Positions 1-7,499 of a stretch of 11,115 nt of DNA are shown piece by piece (the first letter of the stretch is position 1; each line of letters opens with the position of its first letter). Origin of the DNA: Fidelibacterota bacterium (lineage in GTDB: Bacteria > Marinisomatota > SORT01); the NCBI GenBank assembly GCA_022563775.1, contig JADFMS010000043.1, forward strand, positions 1 to 11,115, given 5' to 3'. The notes under the pieces are model-generated. The model made no database searches, was not told the DNA's origin, and saw only the letters and a list, made by a program, of their open reading frames with translations. The position numbers and the translations under genes are program-made.

Positions 1-1
1 C

Positions 2-1825
2 GAGAAAGGCAAAATGGCGAATCTACTCATCACCGACGGCGACTTATTCAGCAAAAAAACTGTTATCAAAGACGTCTGGATTGACGGCGTCAGATACAAA
101 GTAGATAAAGAGCCGGAAGCCGATCCTATCGGCAAGTGGACCGGCACGATCAGTGTCGACGGCATGGACTCGCAGGAGATGACCCTTGAACTGAAAGGAA
201 GCGTTGAGAAACTTTCCGGCAGCGCCACAATCGCCGGAAAAAAGATGAAGCTGAACTCGCCGGTAATTTCATCTTTCAGGATTGCGTTTTCATTTCCCGC
301 GGATTCCATCGATATATCGGGAATTGTGATGATGTCGGGGAAATTAAGCGAGAAAGGGATAGTGGGTGTCGGAAGCGCGCCCGGAAATAAGAAAATAACC
401 TGGAAATTGACAAAATCAGCGACCGAAGAAGAGGATGAGGAAGATAAAGATTCCGAAGAATTAGCCCCCGCAACCGCGACTATTACTTATCCTCTTGGAG
501 GATTCGGAAGGAGAACTCTTCCGGTTCAAAGCAAATCGGTTCTTGTCAGGAACGCAACCATATGGACGAGCGGGCGGGCCGGAATAATGAAAAATACCGA
601 TCTCCTGGTGAAGAACGGAAAAATATCTAAAATTGGAAAAAACTTGAAAGCTCCAAAGAACTCCGTAGTGATAGACGGTACGGGCAAGCATGTTACGCCC
701 GGACTCATAGACGAACACTCGCACACGGCAATGACCCGGGGCGTGAATGAAGGAAGTCAGGCGGTTACCTCCGAAGTAAGGATAGGAGACGTATTAACCG
801 GCGATTATATCGGCTTGTACAGAGAGCTTGCCGGAGGGCTTACCATGTCTCAGGAACTGCACGGGTCGGCAAATCCGATTGGAGGGCAGGCGGCGATCAT
901 TAAAATTAAATACGGTTCCCTGCCTGAAAAGTTGAAATATACCAAAGCAAAGCCGACTATAAAATTCGCTCTCGGCGAAAATGTGAAGCAGAGTAACTGG
1001 AATCCTCCTGTCCTCAGATATCCCCGCACACGATTGGGTGTGGAACAGATCTTCAGGGACGAATTCAGAGCCGGGCTCGACTACAAAGCCGCAAGAAGGA
1101 AGAAGGGTGGTCTGCCGGTAAGGAGAGACCTCGAGCTCGATGCTATCGTGGATATTATGGAAGGAAAGATGTTCGTTCACTGCCACTCATACCGACAGGA
1201 TGAGATCCTGATGCTTATGAGGGTGGCGGAGGATTTTGGCTTCAGGATAGCGGTATTCACCCATGTACTCGAAGGATATAAAGTTGCAGATGAAATGAAA
1301 AAGCATGGCGCAGGTGCCTCTACCTTCTCGGATTGGTGGATGTATAAGTTCGAAGTATACGATGCAATACCATATAATGGAGCGTTGATGCACGACGTAG
1401 GAGTGGTAACCTCTTTCAATTCGGACAGCAATGAGCTTTCGAGAAGGATGAATCTCGAAGCTGCCAAAGCAGTGGCATATGGCGGAGTGAGCGAGGAAGA
1501 GGCTCTGAAGTTTGTAACTATCAATGCGGCTATACAACTTAAGGTCGATAAGTGGACCGGTTCCCTTGAAAAAGGTAAGGACGGAGATTTTGTTGTCTGG
1601 AGCGGCCATCCGTTAAGCACATTGACAATAGCGGAACAGACCTGGATAGAAGGAACAAAGTGGTTCGATATAGAAGAAGATGCCGCCTTGAGAAAGTCTG
1701 TCGACGAAGAAAGAGAAAAACTGATCCAAAAAATATTAGCCTCGGGAGATAAAAAGAAAGAGACCAACGACGAAAAAAATAAGAAGGATAAAGAATCCGG
1801 TTATAGCAGGAGGGAAGGGAAATGA
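2..1825 (+). CDS. Tandem-domain amidohydrolase (imidazolonepropionase-like), 5' end outside the window
   Basis: Metal-dependent hydrolase of the amidohydrolase superfamily; substrate unknown. The frame is open from the window edge: bases 2-13 encode EKGK, which with the following MANLLITDGDLF is the usual end of an amidohydrolase domain. ATG 14 is therefore probably internal, and the visible part is the second half of a two-domain protein. Numbering from ATG 14, residues 1-30 finish domain 1. Residues about 38-133 form a beta-rich linker domain, followed by an acidic stretch (138-149). A second complete amidohydrolase domain starts near 174. Its metal-site candidates are all present: H235 and H237 (PGLIDEHSH), H389/H391 (VHCHS), H417 (THVLEGYK) and D471 (NSDSNE). 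The tail is rich in Lys and Glu. The stop overlaps the next start by four bases (ATGA), indicating coupled translation. Family assignment is firm; substrate and location are not. Confidence 0.9.
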   Translation, partial: EKGKMANLLITDGDLFSKKTVIKDVWIDGVRYKVDKEPEADPIGKWTGTISVDGMDSQEMTLELKGSVEKLSGSATIAGKKMKLNSPVISSFRIAFSFPADSIDISGIVMMSGKLSEKGIVGVGSAPGNKKITWKLTKSATEEEDEEDKDSEELAPATATITYPLGGFGRRTLPVQSKSVLVRNATIWTSGRAGIMKNTDLLVKNGKISKIGKNLKAPKNSVVIDGTGKHVTPGLIDEHSHTAMTRGVNEGSQAVTSEVRIGDVLTGDYIGLYRELAGGLTMSQELHGSANPIGGQAAIIKIKYGSLPEKLKYTKAKPTIKFALGENVKQSNWNPPVLRYPRTRLGVEQIFRDEFRAGLDYKAARRKKGGLPVRRDLELDAIVDIMEGKMFVHCHSYRQDEILMLMRVAEDFGFRIAVFTHVLEGYKVADEMKKHGAGASTFSDWWMYKFEVYDAIPYNGALMHDVGVVTSFNSDSNELSRRMNLEAAKAVAYGGVSEEEALKFVTINAAIQLKVDKWTGSLEKGKDGDFVVWSGHPLSTLTIAEQTWIEGTKWFDIEEDAALRKSVDEEREKLIQKILASGDKKKETNDEKNKKDKESGYSRREGK

Positions 1826-3159
1826 AGGCAAAAATAATATACCCCACACTCACTATCGCGCTGGTTTTCATGAGATTGACTTCATTGACCCCGGCATCTG
1901 ACGAAGTTCCCTCTAAAAAGCAGGATCATCCGATCGCACTCGTAGGCGGAACTATCCACACGATTTCCGGTGAGACAATAGAGAACGGTACCATCTTGTT
2001 TGATAACGGAATAATAACAGAAATAGGGAATGACGTTAACCTGTCTTCCGGTGTCGAGAGCATTGATGTTTCAGGTAAGCATGTTTATCCGGGTTTAATA
2101 AACGCCGATACTCGTCTCGGACTGATTGAAGTCGGTTCCGTTCCCGGATCGCGTGACGACAGGGAACTCGGCTCGATGAATCCGAACGTGAGGGCGGAAG
2201 CGGGATTGAACCCGGACAGCGAGCTGCTCTCTGTAGTGAGGGCGCATGGAATAACCGTAGTAAACTCGTTTCCACGGGGAGGGATCATCTCCGGAAAGTC
2301 CGCAGCGATAATGCTTGACGGATGGACTTGGGAAGACATGACGTTGAAGGCACCGGTCAGTATGATTATGAATTGGCCCAGGATGACCATAATAAGTGCG
2401 TGGTGGTTTGATAAGAGCAAAGAAGATCAGATAAAGGAACAAAAGGAGACGTTAGACAAGATCAGCCTGTTCATGGATGAAGCGAGAGCATATATGATCG
2501 CGAAGGAGGCGTCGGGTAAAAAAGGCATACCCAGCCATGAAGTTGACCTTCGATTAGAGGCTATGATTCCGGTCCTGAAAGGACAACTGCCGATGTGGAT
2601 AACCGCGGATGAGATACGGCAAATACAAGGGGCGATCGATTGGGCTGAATCAGAGGGAATCAAACCTGTTATTCTGGGAGGTGAGGATTCCTGGAGACTC
2701 GCGAGTGAATTGAAAGATATGAATATTCCTGTTGTCATAAGTGATGTTTTGCTTACGCCGTCAAGAGATTGGGAAGCTTACGATTCAAGATTTACTCTCG
2801 CCAATAAACTATATAAGGCAGGCGTTCAATTCTGCATGGGGTACGCGACAGGCCACGGCGAGCAGCACAATATACGGTATAATGCCGCAATGGCTGTGGC
2901 ATTCGGACTTCCGGAGATAGAGGGAATAAAATCTATCACTCTTTACGCCGCTGAAATAATGGGAATAGACGATAGGGTCGGTTCTCTCGAAAACGGGAAG
3001 GATGCCACTATAATAGTGACAGACGGGAGTCCCTTGGAAATAACTACCTCCGTTGAGCTGGTATTTATTCAGGGAAGAAAGATAGATCTGGACAACAAGC
3101 ACAAAAGGCTGTACCGGAAGTACACTGAAAAGTATCGTCAAAAAGGACTTATAAAGTAA
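1822..3159 (+). CDS. Secreted amidohydrolase-like protein lacking metal ligands
   Basis: A 445-residue amidohydrolase-superfamily protein. AGGAGGG at 1808-1814 lies 7 bases before ATG 1822. Residues 1-26 look like a Sec signal peptide: Lys at 2 and 4, a hydrophobic core around 5-17, and possible cleavage after Ala25, with no lipobox Cys. The composite beta-sandwich strands (residues 38-88, ALVGGTIHTISG) and the end of the fold (AAEIMGIDDRVGSLENGKDA, 376-395) are typical. The HxH of PGLIDxHxH is replaced: PGLINADTR at 90-98 has Asp96 and Arg98. The usual VHAD becomes ITAD (260-263), and I see no catalytic Asp in YATGHGEQHN (341-350). It is probably a non-catalytic partner or a divergent enzyme. 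Coupling to the preceding active amidohydrolase by a 4-base overlap suggests both act together, perhaps as a complex outside the cytoplasm (inference). Confidence 0.88.
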   Translation: MKAKIIYPTLTIALVFMRLTSLTPASDEVPSKKQDHPIALVGGTIHTISGETIENGTILFDNGIITEIGNDVNLSSGVESIDVSGKHVYPGLINADTRLGLIEVGSVPGSRDDRELGSMNPNVRAEAGLNPDSELLSVVRAHGITVVNSFPRGGIISGKSAAIMLDGWTWEDMTLKAPVSMIMNWPRMTIISAWWFDKSKEDQIKEQKETLDKISLFMDEARAYMIAKEASGKKGIPSHEVDLRLEAMIPVLKGQLPMWITADEIRQIQGAIDWAESEGIKPVILGGEDSWRLASELKDMNIPVVISDVLLTPSRDWEAYDSRFTLANKLYKAGVQFCMGYATGHGEQHNIRYNAAMAVAFGLPEIEGIKSITLYAAEIMGIDDRVGSLENGKDATIIVTDGSPLEITTSVELVFIQGRKIDLDNKHKRLYRKYTEKYRQKGLIK

Positions 3160-3188
3160 AGGCGGGTTAGAAGGGATTACCTATCAAG

Positions 3189-3218
3189 ATAGGCAGCAAA
3201 ATCGGGGCTGCCTATTTT
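3189..3218 (+). terminator. Intrinsic terminator after the amidohydrolase pair
   Basis: A perfect 9-bp stem, ATAGGCAGC (3189-3197) with GCTGCCTAT (3207-3215), encloses a 9-base loop and runs into TTTT (3215-3218). It lies between the convergent ends of the second amidohydrolase (3159) and the histidine kinase (3231). The T-tract favours termination of the plus-strand transcript; the same stem may also slow transcription from the minus strand. Confidence 0.7.
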
Positions 3219-3230
3219 CCCTAACTGAGA

Positions 3231-5219
3231 TCAATCACTTTTTAACGCGGTTGTAACGCTGTGCAGCAGGTCTTCAACAAGGCGCGCCGGTTTCTTGAAG
3301 AACATTAGGTTGTCGCGTTCCAGCTTATTTTTAATGTCTTCAACGTAAGCAAATCCTGACGAAAATATAATTTTCTGGTTCGGCGTTTTTTTCCAAATTT
3401 GTTCGGCAAATTGAAATCCATCCATCCCGGGCATTTGGATGTCGGCGATTATTACGTCGGGAGAAAACTGATCGAACACCTTTAGTGCGGATTTACCGTC
3501 CATCGCAGTTTCGACATTATAACCTGATTTTGTCAAAAATCTCCTGTAGCTCTGGCAGAGCATCGGTTCATCGTCAACTATGAGAATCTTAGCCGAAACA
3601 GGTTCACCCTTCGCGACGGAGAGGGAGACGCTGAATGTGGAACCCTTTCCTTTTGTAGAAATAACGTCGATCTTCCCTTTGTACTCGACTTCAATAATGT
3701 CCTTTACTATCAAGAGCCCTATTCCTGTGCCTACGTCCTCCTGCTTGGTAGTAAAATACGGATCGAATATTTTGGGCAAGTCATTTTTCGGGATTCCTGT
3801 GCCGGTATCGTAAATCTTGGTAACGACGAATTTCCGTTCATCATCCATAAGCGTTGATATAACCAGATTTTGGGTTTTTCTTCCCTGCATCGCTTGAAGA
3901 GCGTTGAGAATCAGATTTCTGAAGACCTGGTCTAATTTATCTTTATCAACATTTACCTTAGGCAGTCTTTTGCCGAGATCTAAGGTTAATTTAACAGTCT
4001 TCATTTGTCCGATGGTTTTGAGGGTTTCCACGAGTTCCTTAATAACATTGTTCACATTGATATTTTTTCTTTTCGAGAGTGTCGGCTTACCGAGTCTCAT
4101 GTAACCGGAAGCAAGGCTGATAATATGCTGTATCTCTGTGTTCATATCTTCCACGATTTCATTAATCGATTCATCTTCAATCAGATCTGAAATGACCTCT
4201 GCACATGCTGATATCACCTGGAGCGGATTATTAAGTTCATGGGCAATTTTCGATCCCATCTGTCCTAATGCCGCAAGCTGCTCGGTGTGAACAAGCTGGG
4301 ACCTTATCTGTTTCTCTCTATCATACAGCTCTTTGAATGCGTTATTAGATTCGATCAGTCTCGACTGGCTGTGCAGCAATTTATTGAGCGCCTCCTGGCG
4401 GTCACTGACGTCTTTGCCTAAGATTATCAGGGTTTCGTCATCAAGAATCGGGTTATAAGTAAACTCATAATGAGAACTGCCGATGATCGCGTCTGCAGTG
4501 ATATTTTCTTCGTTTTTAAAAGCTAACTCCATTCTCCTGGCGTGACTCGGAGGGAGAATTTTATTTATATTTTTTTTACCGATCTTATATGCTTTAAGTA
4601 CTTTTTCGACCGCCGGATTGATATACAAAAGATCCCCGGATTTATTGAATTTCATGATCAAATCGGGATTTATGTTCGGTATCTTCTCAAGATCACGGTT
4701 GGCTTTTCCCAGTCTCTCCCTCTCATGTGCTAAAGCAAGAATAGAGGCAATCGATTCGACGAATCTAATTTCCGTTTTATCAAAACCTCCATCTCTCTTT
4801 TGCTGAGAGAATATAAATCCTTTTAGGTTTTTCCCCGCGCTGATAGGCACAACCAGCGCATTAGATTTATCACTTTTTAGCTCTTGAAGTATTTTTGTTT
4901 CTCTTCCGGACTTAATATTGGATTGCGAAAGTAATGTTTCGTATTTGTTCTGTTTAATCCATTTTGAAGGGAGTTTATCTTTATCGAGAAACCTCTTCCG
5001 AACCCTTCCCGCAGAGCCGTTTTCTACAAGCACTTCGAATGAAGGTGACCTATCGTACTTCCAAAAAATCGCAGTGTAATTAGAAGAAAGACCTGAAGCT
5101 ATGGAAGAATTAATTGATTTTAAAATCGATGCCCAATCTTTCCCTTTGAGCGCTGAATCGGTTGCCTCTGATAAGTAATTTAGCATCGGTTCGTGTAACG
5201 ATTTTTTGTTCTTTTTCAT
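3231..5219 (-). CDS. Soluble hybrid sensor histidine kinase (GAF-like, PAS, HisKA, HATPase, receiver)
   Basis: A 662-residue hybrid histidine kinase with no membrane segment, so it should sense a cytoplasmic signal. A divergent GAF-like region covers about 15-165 (ALVVPISAGKNLKGFIF, then a helical end). A PAS-like domain covers about 178-275, and a coiled linker about 276-312. The dimerisation/phosphoacceptor domain has H327 in GSKIAHELNNPLQ. The ATP-binding domain has the N box around N435/N439, DTGTGIP at 471-477 and GTGIGL at 497-502. The C-terminal receiver (about 543-660) has the acidic pair D549/D550, phosphoacceptor D593 (ADIQMPG), S620 and K643 (KKP). Kinase and receiver are both intact, so internal phosphotransfer is plausible, but no DNA-binding output or separate regulator lies nearby. 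Start ATG 5219 has only a weak SD; a G run sits about 15 bases upstream. The cysteine-rich gene 195 bases upstream points the same way; cotranscription is possible but unproven. Confidence 0.93.
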   Translation of the reverse strand: MKKNKKSLHEPMLNYLSEATDSALKGKDWASILKSINSSIASGLSSNYTAIFWKYDRSPSFEVLVENGSAGRVRKRFLDKDKLPSKWIKQNKYETLLSQSNIKSGRETKILQELKSDKSNALVVPISAGKNLKGFIFSQQKRDGGFDKTEIRFVESIASILALAHERERLGKANRDLEKIPNINPDLIMKFNKSGDLLYINPAVEKVLKAYKIGKKNINKILPPSHARRMELAFKNEENITADAIIGSSHYEFTYNPILDDETLIILGKDVSDRQEALNKLLHSQSRLIESNNAFKELYDREKQIRSQLVHTEQLAALGQMGSKIAHELNNPLQVISACAEVISDLIEDESINEIVEDMNTEIQHIISLASGYMRLGKPTLSKRKNINVNNVIKELVETLKTIGQMKTVKLTLDLGKRLPKVNVDKDKLDQVFRNLILNALQAMQGRKTQNLVISTLMDDERKFVVTKIYDTGTGIPKNDLPKIFDPYFTTKQEDVGTGIGLLIVKDIIEVEYKGKIDVISTKGKGSTFSVSLSVAKGEPVSAKILIVDDEPMLCQSYRRFLTKSGYNVETAMDGKSALKVFDQFSPDVIIADIQMPGMDGFQFAEQIWKKTPNQKIIFSSGFAYVEDIKNKLERDNLMFFKKPARLVEDLLHSVTTALKSD

Positions 5220-5288
5220 TAAGCGTTAGAAAATTCCCCCACAAAATCTCCCTTAGTTTTATCTTCTCACAAATATTTTTGCACTGAC

Positions 5289-5404
5289 TATAATATAGAG
5301 CTTACGGGGTAAATTAGTAGGAGAATATGAGCGGCTGGACCGACAAAATTTCTCATTATCAGCGGAGTCGGGAAAAAGGGAATAGGCTTAAATGTCGGGT
5401 TTAG
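5289..5404 (+). other. Possible short transcription unit with a 25-residue ORF, opposite to its neighbours
   Basis: A perfect TATAAT (5289-5294) lacks a good -35 partner. It is followed by AGGAGA (5319-5324) and ATG 5327, which opens a 25-codon frame (MSGWTDKISHYQ...) ending with TAG at 5402-5404. The SD-to-ATG gap is only about 3 bases, and I recognise no family. It lies in the 195-base gap between two minus-strand genes, so a transcript would run antisense toward the 3' end of the cysteine-rich gene. It could be a small protein, an antisense RNA, or chance. Confidence 0.22.
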
Positions 5405-5414
5405 AGATGCAGAA

Positions 5415-5903
5415 TTAGATTTTGTCAGCGCTTCCGGATAAGAGATTATCATCGAGAGCGCAAATTAATTTAAACCTATGAATCAGAGCATTAGGATCGG
5501 CCTTACCGTTCGACTGAACATTCCAAAGCATCTTCATAGCTTCACTCTCATCCTTATCATAGATAGCTTTCTGTTCATCAAAAAAGCTGTATATACCCTC
5601 GTACAGAACATAGAGAGGACAATAAGAATTGAACTGCAAATAGTTTGAGCGGCAATCCTGACATACGAAACAATCGTTCTCGTCAATATCGTAGGCATAT
5701 TCAGCGCCTGAACCGATAATAGAGTAAAGTTTTTTATTTGCAATTCGAAGCTTCCCGATGTCGGTAAAAGAGTTTTCATGCGCCCCGCAGTTTACCAGAG
5801 CATCTTTTTCTTGACCGCATAAGGGACAAACGGGCAGATTGATTTCTGTGCGTTCTTCCAGCTCTGTTGAATACTCTTCAATAATAGATTCATATATATC
5901 CAT
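5415..5903 (-). CDS. Cysteine-rich, probably zinc-binding protein of unknown function
   Basis: A 162-residue acidic protein with no family I can name. Start ATG 5903 is chosen because AAAAGGAG (5909-5916) lies 5 bases upstream. The frame stays open to ATG 5969, but that extension would cover the promoter. Cys/His groups suggest a structural metal site: C26 and C29 (CPLCG), C39, H42, then C78, C81 and C84 (CFVCQDC), and C95. The two CxxC-type pairs about 50 residues apart resemble a split zinc ribbon. The C-terminal half (about 100-150) looks helical, with an Asp/Glu-rich segment. There is no signal peptide or membrane segment. The histidine kinase lies downstream on the same strand after a 195-base gap, too far to imply tight coupling. 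It is a real gene by its promoter, SD and composition; its function is unknown. Confidence 0.75.
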   Translation of the reverse strand: MDIYESIIEEYSTELEERTEINLPVCPLCGQEKDALVNCGAHENSFTDIGKLRIANKKLYSIIGSGAEYAYDIDENDCFVCQDCRSNYLQFNSYCPLYVLYEGIYSFFDEQKAIYDKDESEAMKMLWNVQSNGKADPNALIHRFKLICALDDNLLSGSADKI

Positions 5904-5925
5904 ACTTACTCCTTTTGTACGCCTA

Positions 5926-5954
5926 AATGTAGGAATGTTATCTCTCTGTGTCAA
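5926..5954 (-). promoter_or_regulatory. Sigma-70-type promoter of the cysteine-rich protein gene
   Basis: On the minus strand TTGACA (5949-5954) is followed after exactly 17 bases by TACATT (5926-5931). Transcription would start near 5919, leaving a 5' leader of about 16 bases that holds the SD for ATG 5903. This placement argues against the longer start at 5969. Confidence 0.65.
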
Positions 5955-6079
5955 GCAAAAAGTGAACATAAGGCGTTAGTTTATTTAATCTTTATTCTTT
6001 CTTATTTCACAGGTATATTTTCGTGTATACTGATTTGTAAAATTTACTTATAGACGAGTCTAATCGGGAGGAATTCTAA

Positions 6080-7456
6080 TTGGCAAATAACGTAACCGAT
6101 CTGATAAACGAAAACGAATTACGCTATCTCGAACAACTCAAGGAATTCGTAAGGATTCCGAGCGTAAGTGCGGACCCCGATAGAAAAAAGGAGGTTTTGT
6201 CTTGCGCTAACTGGGTGAGGGATGAATTAGAACGCATTGGGTTGGATAATTCGGAAGTCATGGAGACAGATGGACATCCGGTTGTATATGCAGAGTGGGT
6301 TAGAGATGAAAAGAAGCCGACTGCTTTGATATATGGTCATTATGACGTTCAGCCCGAAGACCCGGTGGAGCTCTGGGATTCTCCTCCATTTGAGCCCACA
6401 GTGAGAAACGGCGGACTATACGGGCGGGGAACAGTGGATGATAAGGGTCAGATATTGCTTCACATGAAGGCGGTTGAAGCGCTTATGCAAAGCGAAGGAT
6501 CGCTCCCGATCAATATCAAATTTATCATCGAAGGAGAGGAGGAGATAGGAAGCCCTAATCTCGTCCCCCTGATAAAAAATAACGTTGAAAAGCTCCGGGC
6601 TGATCTGGTATTGATTTCGGATTCACACATGTTTGCAAAAGGAATACCTTCCATATGCTATGGATTGAGGGGCTTGGTGTATTTTGAATTGACCGTTGAG
6701 GGAACAAAGAGCGATCTTCATTCAGGGACGTTCGGCGGGGCGGTTATAAACCCTGCCAATGCGCTTGCCGGGATCATATCAAAATTGAAGGATGAGGACG
6801 GCAGGATTCAGATACCCGGAATATATGACGATGTTTTGGAGTTGACCGATGCCGAAAGAGAAGCATTTGAAAAATTACCATTTGATGATGAGAAATATCG
6901 AGAGGCTCTCGGGGCGCCGGCACTTTTCGGAGAAAAAGGGTATTCCACGCTTGAAAGAACATGGGCGAGACCTACCCTCGACGTTAACGGTATTATAGCA
7001 GGATATACGGGTGAAGGAGCCAAAACCGTCATCCCGGCAAAAGCGTCCGCAAAAATCAGCCTCCGGTTGGTTCCGAATCAGGACCCGTTAAAAATTGAGG
7101 AGTTATTCAAATCATACATTGATGAAATTTCACCGGATGCGGTTAAAGTCACAGTTGAATCTCTGCACAACGGAATGCCTTATATCTCCCCTACGGACAA
7201 TCCGATATTCGACTCGGTCAGAGAAGCCCTGAAAAAGGGGTTTGGGGCTGACGCCGTGTTGATGAGGGAGGGCGGCTCTATCCCTATCGTCACCGATTTT
7301 GCAGAAATCTTGAATACACCTGTCATATTGATCGGCTTCGGGCTTCCCGATGAGAATGCGCACGCTCCAAACGAATGGATAGACCTTGAAAACTTTCAGA
7401 AAGGAATTTTGTCTATGGCATATTTGTATCAAGGTTTAGCAAAAGACGGAGTGTAG
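6080..7456 (+). CDS. M20 family metallodipeptidase
   Basis: A 458-residue cytoplasmic peptidase of the M20 family (ArgE/DapE/ACY1/CPG2/CNDP type), of normal length. It hydrolyses dipeptides or similar acyl-amino compounds with two metal ions. Visible site residues: H87 and D89 (GHYDVQP), bridging D120 (GTVDDKG), catalytic E154 and ligand E155 (EGEEEIGS), D181 (ISDS), and H428 (ENAHAPNE). The lid or dimerisation domain, about 195-310, includes H214 (DLHSGTFGG), which in this family reaches into the partner's active site. The start codon is TTG 6080, supported by GGGAGGA at 6066-6072 seven bases upstream; no ATG fits better. A weak -10 candidate TATACT at 6026-6031 has no clear -35. It is divergent from the cysteine-rich gene, with about 175 bases between starts. 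Peptide specificity cannot be read from the sequence. Confidence 0.95.
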   Translation: MANNVTDLINENELRYLEQLKEFVRIPSVSADPDRKKEVLSCANWVRDELERIGLDNSEVMETDGHPVVYAEWVRDEKKPTALIYGHYDVQPEDPVELWDSPPFEPTVRNGGLYGRGTVDDKGQILLHMKAVEALMQSEGSLPINIKFIIEGEEEIGSPNLVPLIKNNVEKLRADLVLISDSHMFAKGIPSICYGLRGLVYFELTVEGTKSDLHSGTFGGAVINPANALAGIISKLKDEDGRIQIPGIYDDVLELTDAEREAFEKLPFDDEKYREALGAPALFGEKGYSTLERTWARPTLDVNGIIAGYTGEGAKTVIPAKASAKISLRLVPNQDPLKIEELFKSYIDEISPDAVKVTVESLHNGMPYISPTDNPIFDSVREALKKGFGADAVLMREGGSIPIVTDFAEILNTPVILIGFGLPDENAHAPNEWIDLENFQKGILSMAYLYQGLAKDGV

Positions 7457-7473
7457 ATTAAGTAAATATCTTC

Positions 7474-7499
7474 ACCCCGATGAACGGGTACAAATTTTT
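7474..7499 (+). terminator. Weak intrinsic terminator candidate after the dipeptidase
   Basis: A short stem, CCCG (7476-7479) with CGGG (7485-7488), extended by A7474-T7489 across a bulge, has the loop ATGAA. TTTTT follows at 7495-7499 after a five-base gap. It sits 18 bases past the dipeptidase stop and touches the end of the convergent SelW-like gene. The stem is short, so efficiency is doubtful. Confidence 0.35.

Noticed and set aside
1177..1767. A 196-codon minus-strand open frame
   Set aside because: It is antisense to the amidohydrolase catalytic domain, with low-complexity Ser/Leu-rich sequence and no family resemblance.
3180..3193. Small inverted repeat CCTATC-AA-GATAGG before the terminator
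   Set aside because: The two-base loop is too tight for an RNA hairpin and it competes with the much better 9-bp terminator stem.
5904..5969. Longer start (ATG 5969) for the cysteine-rich protein
   Set aside because: The 22 extra residues would span the TTGACA/TACATT promoter, and ATG 5903 has a strong SD at correct spacing.
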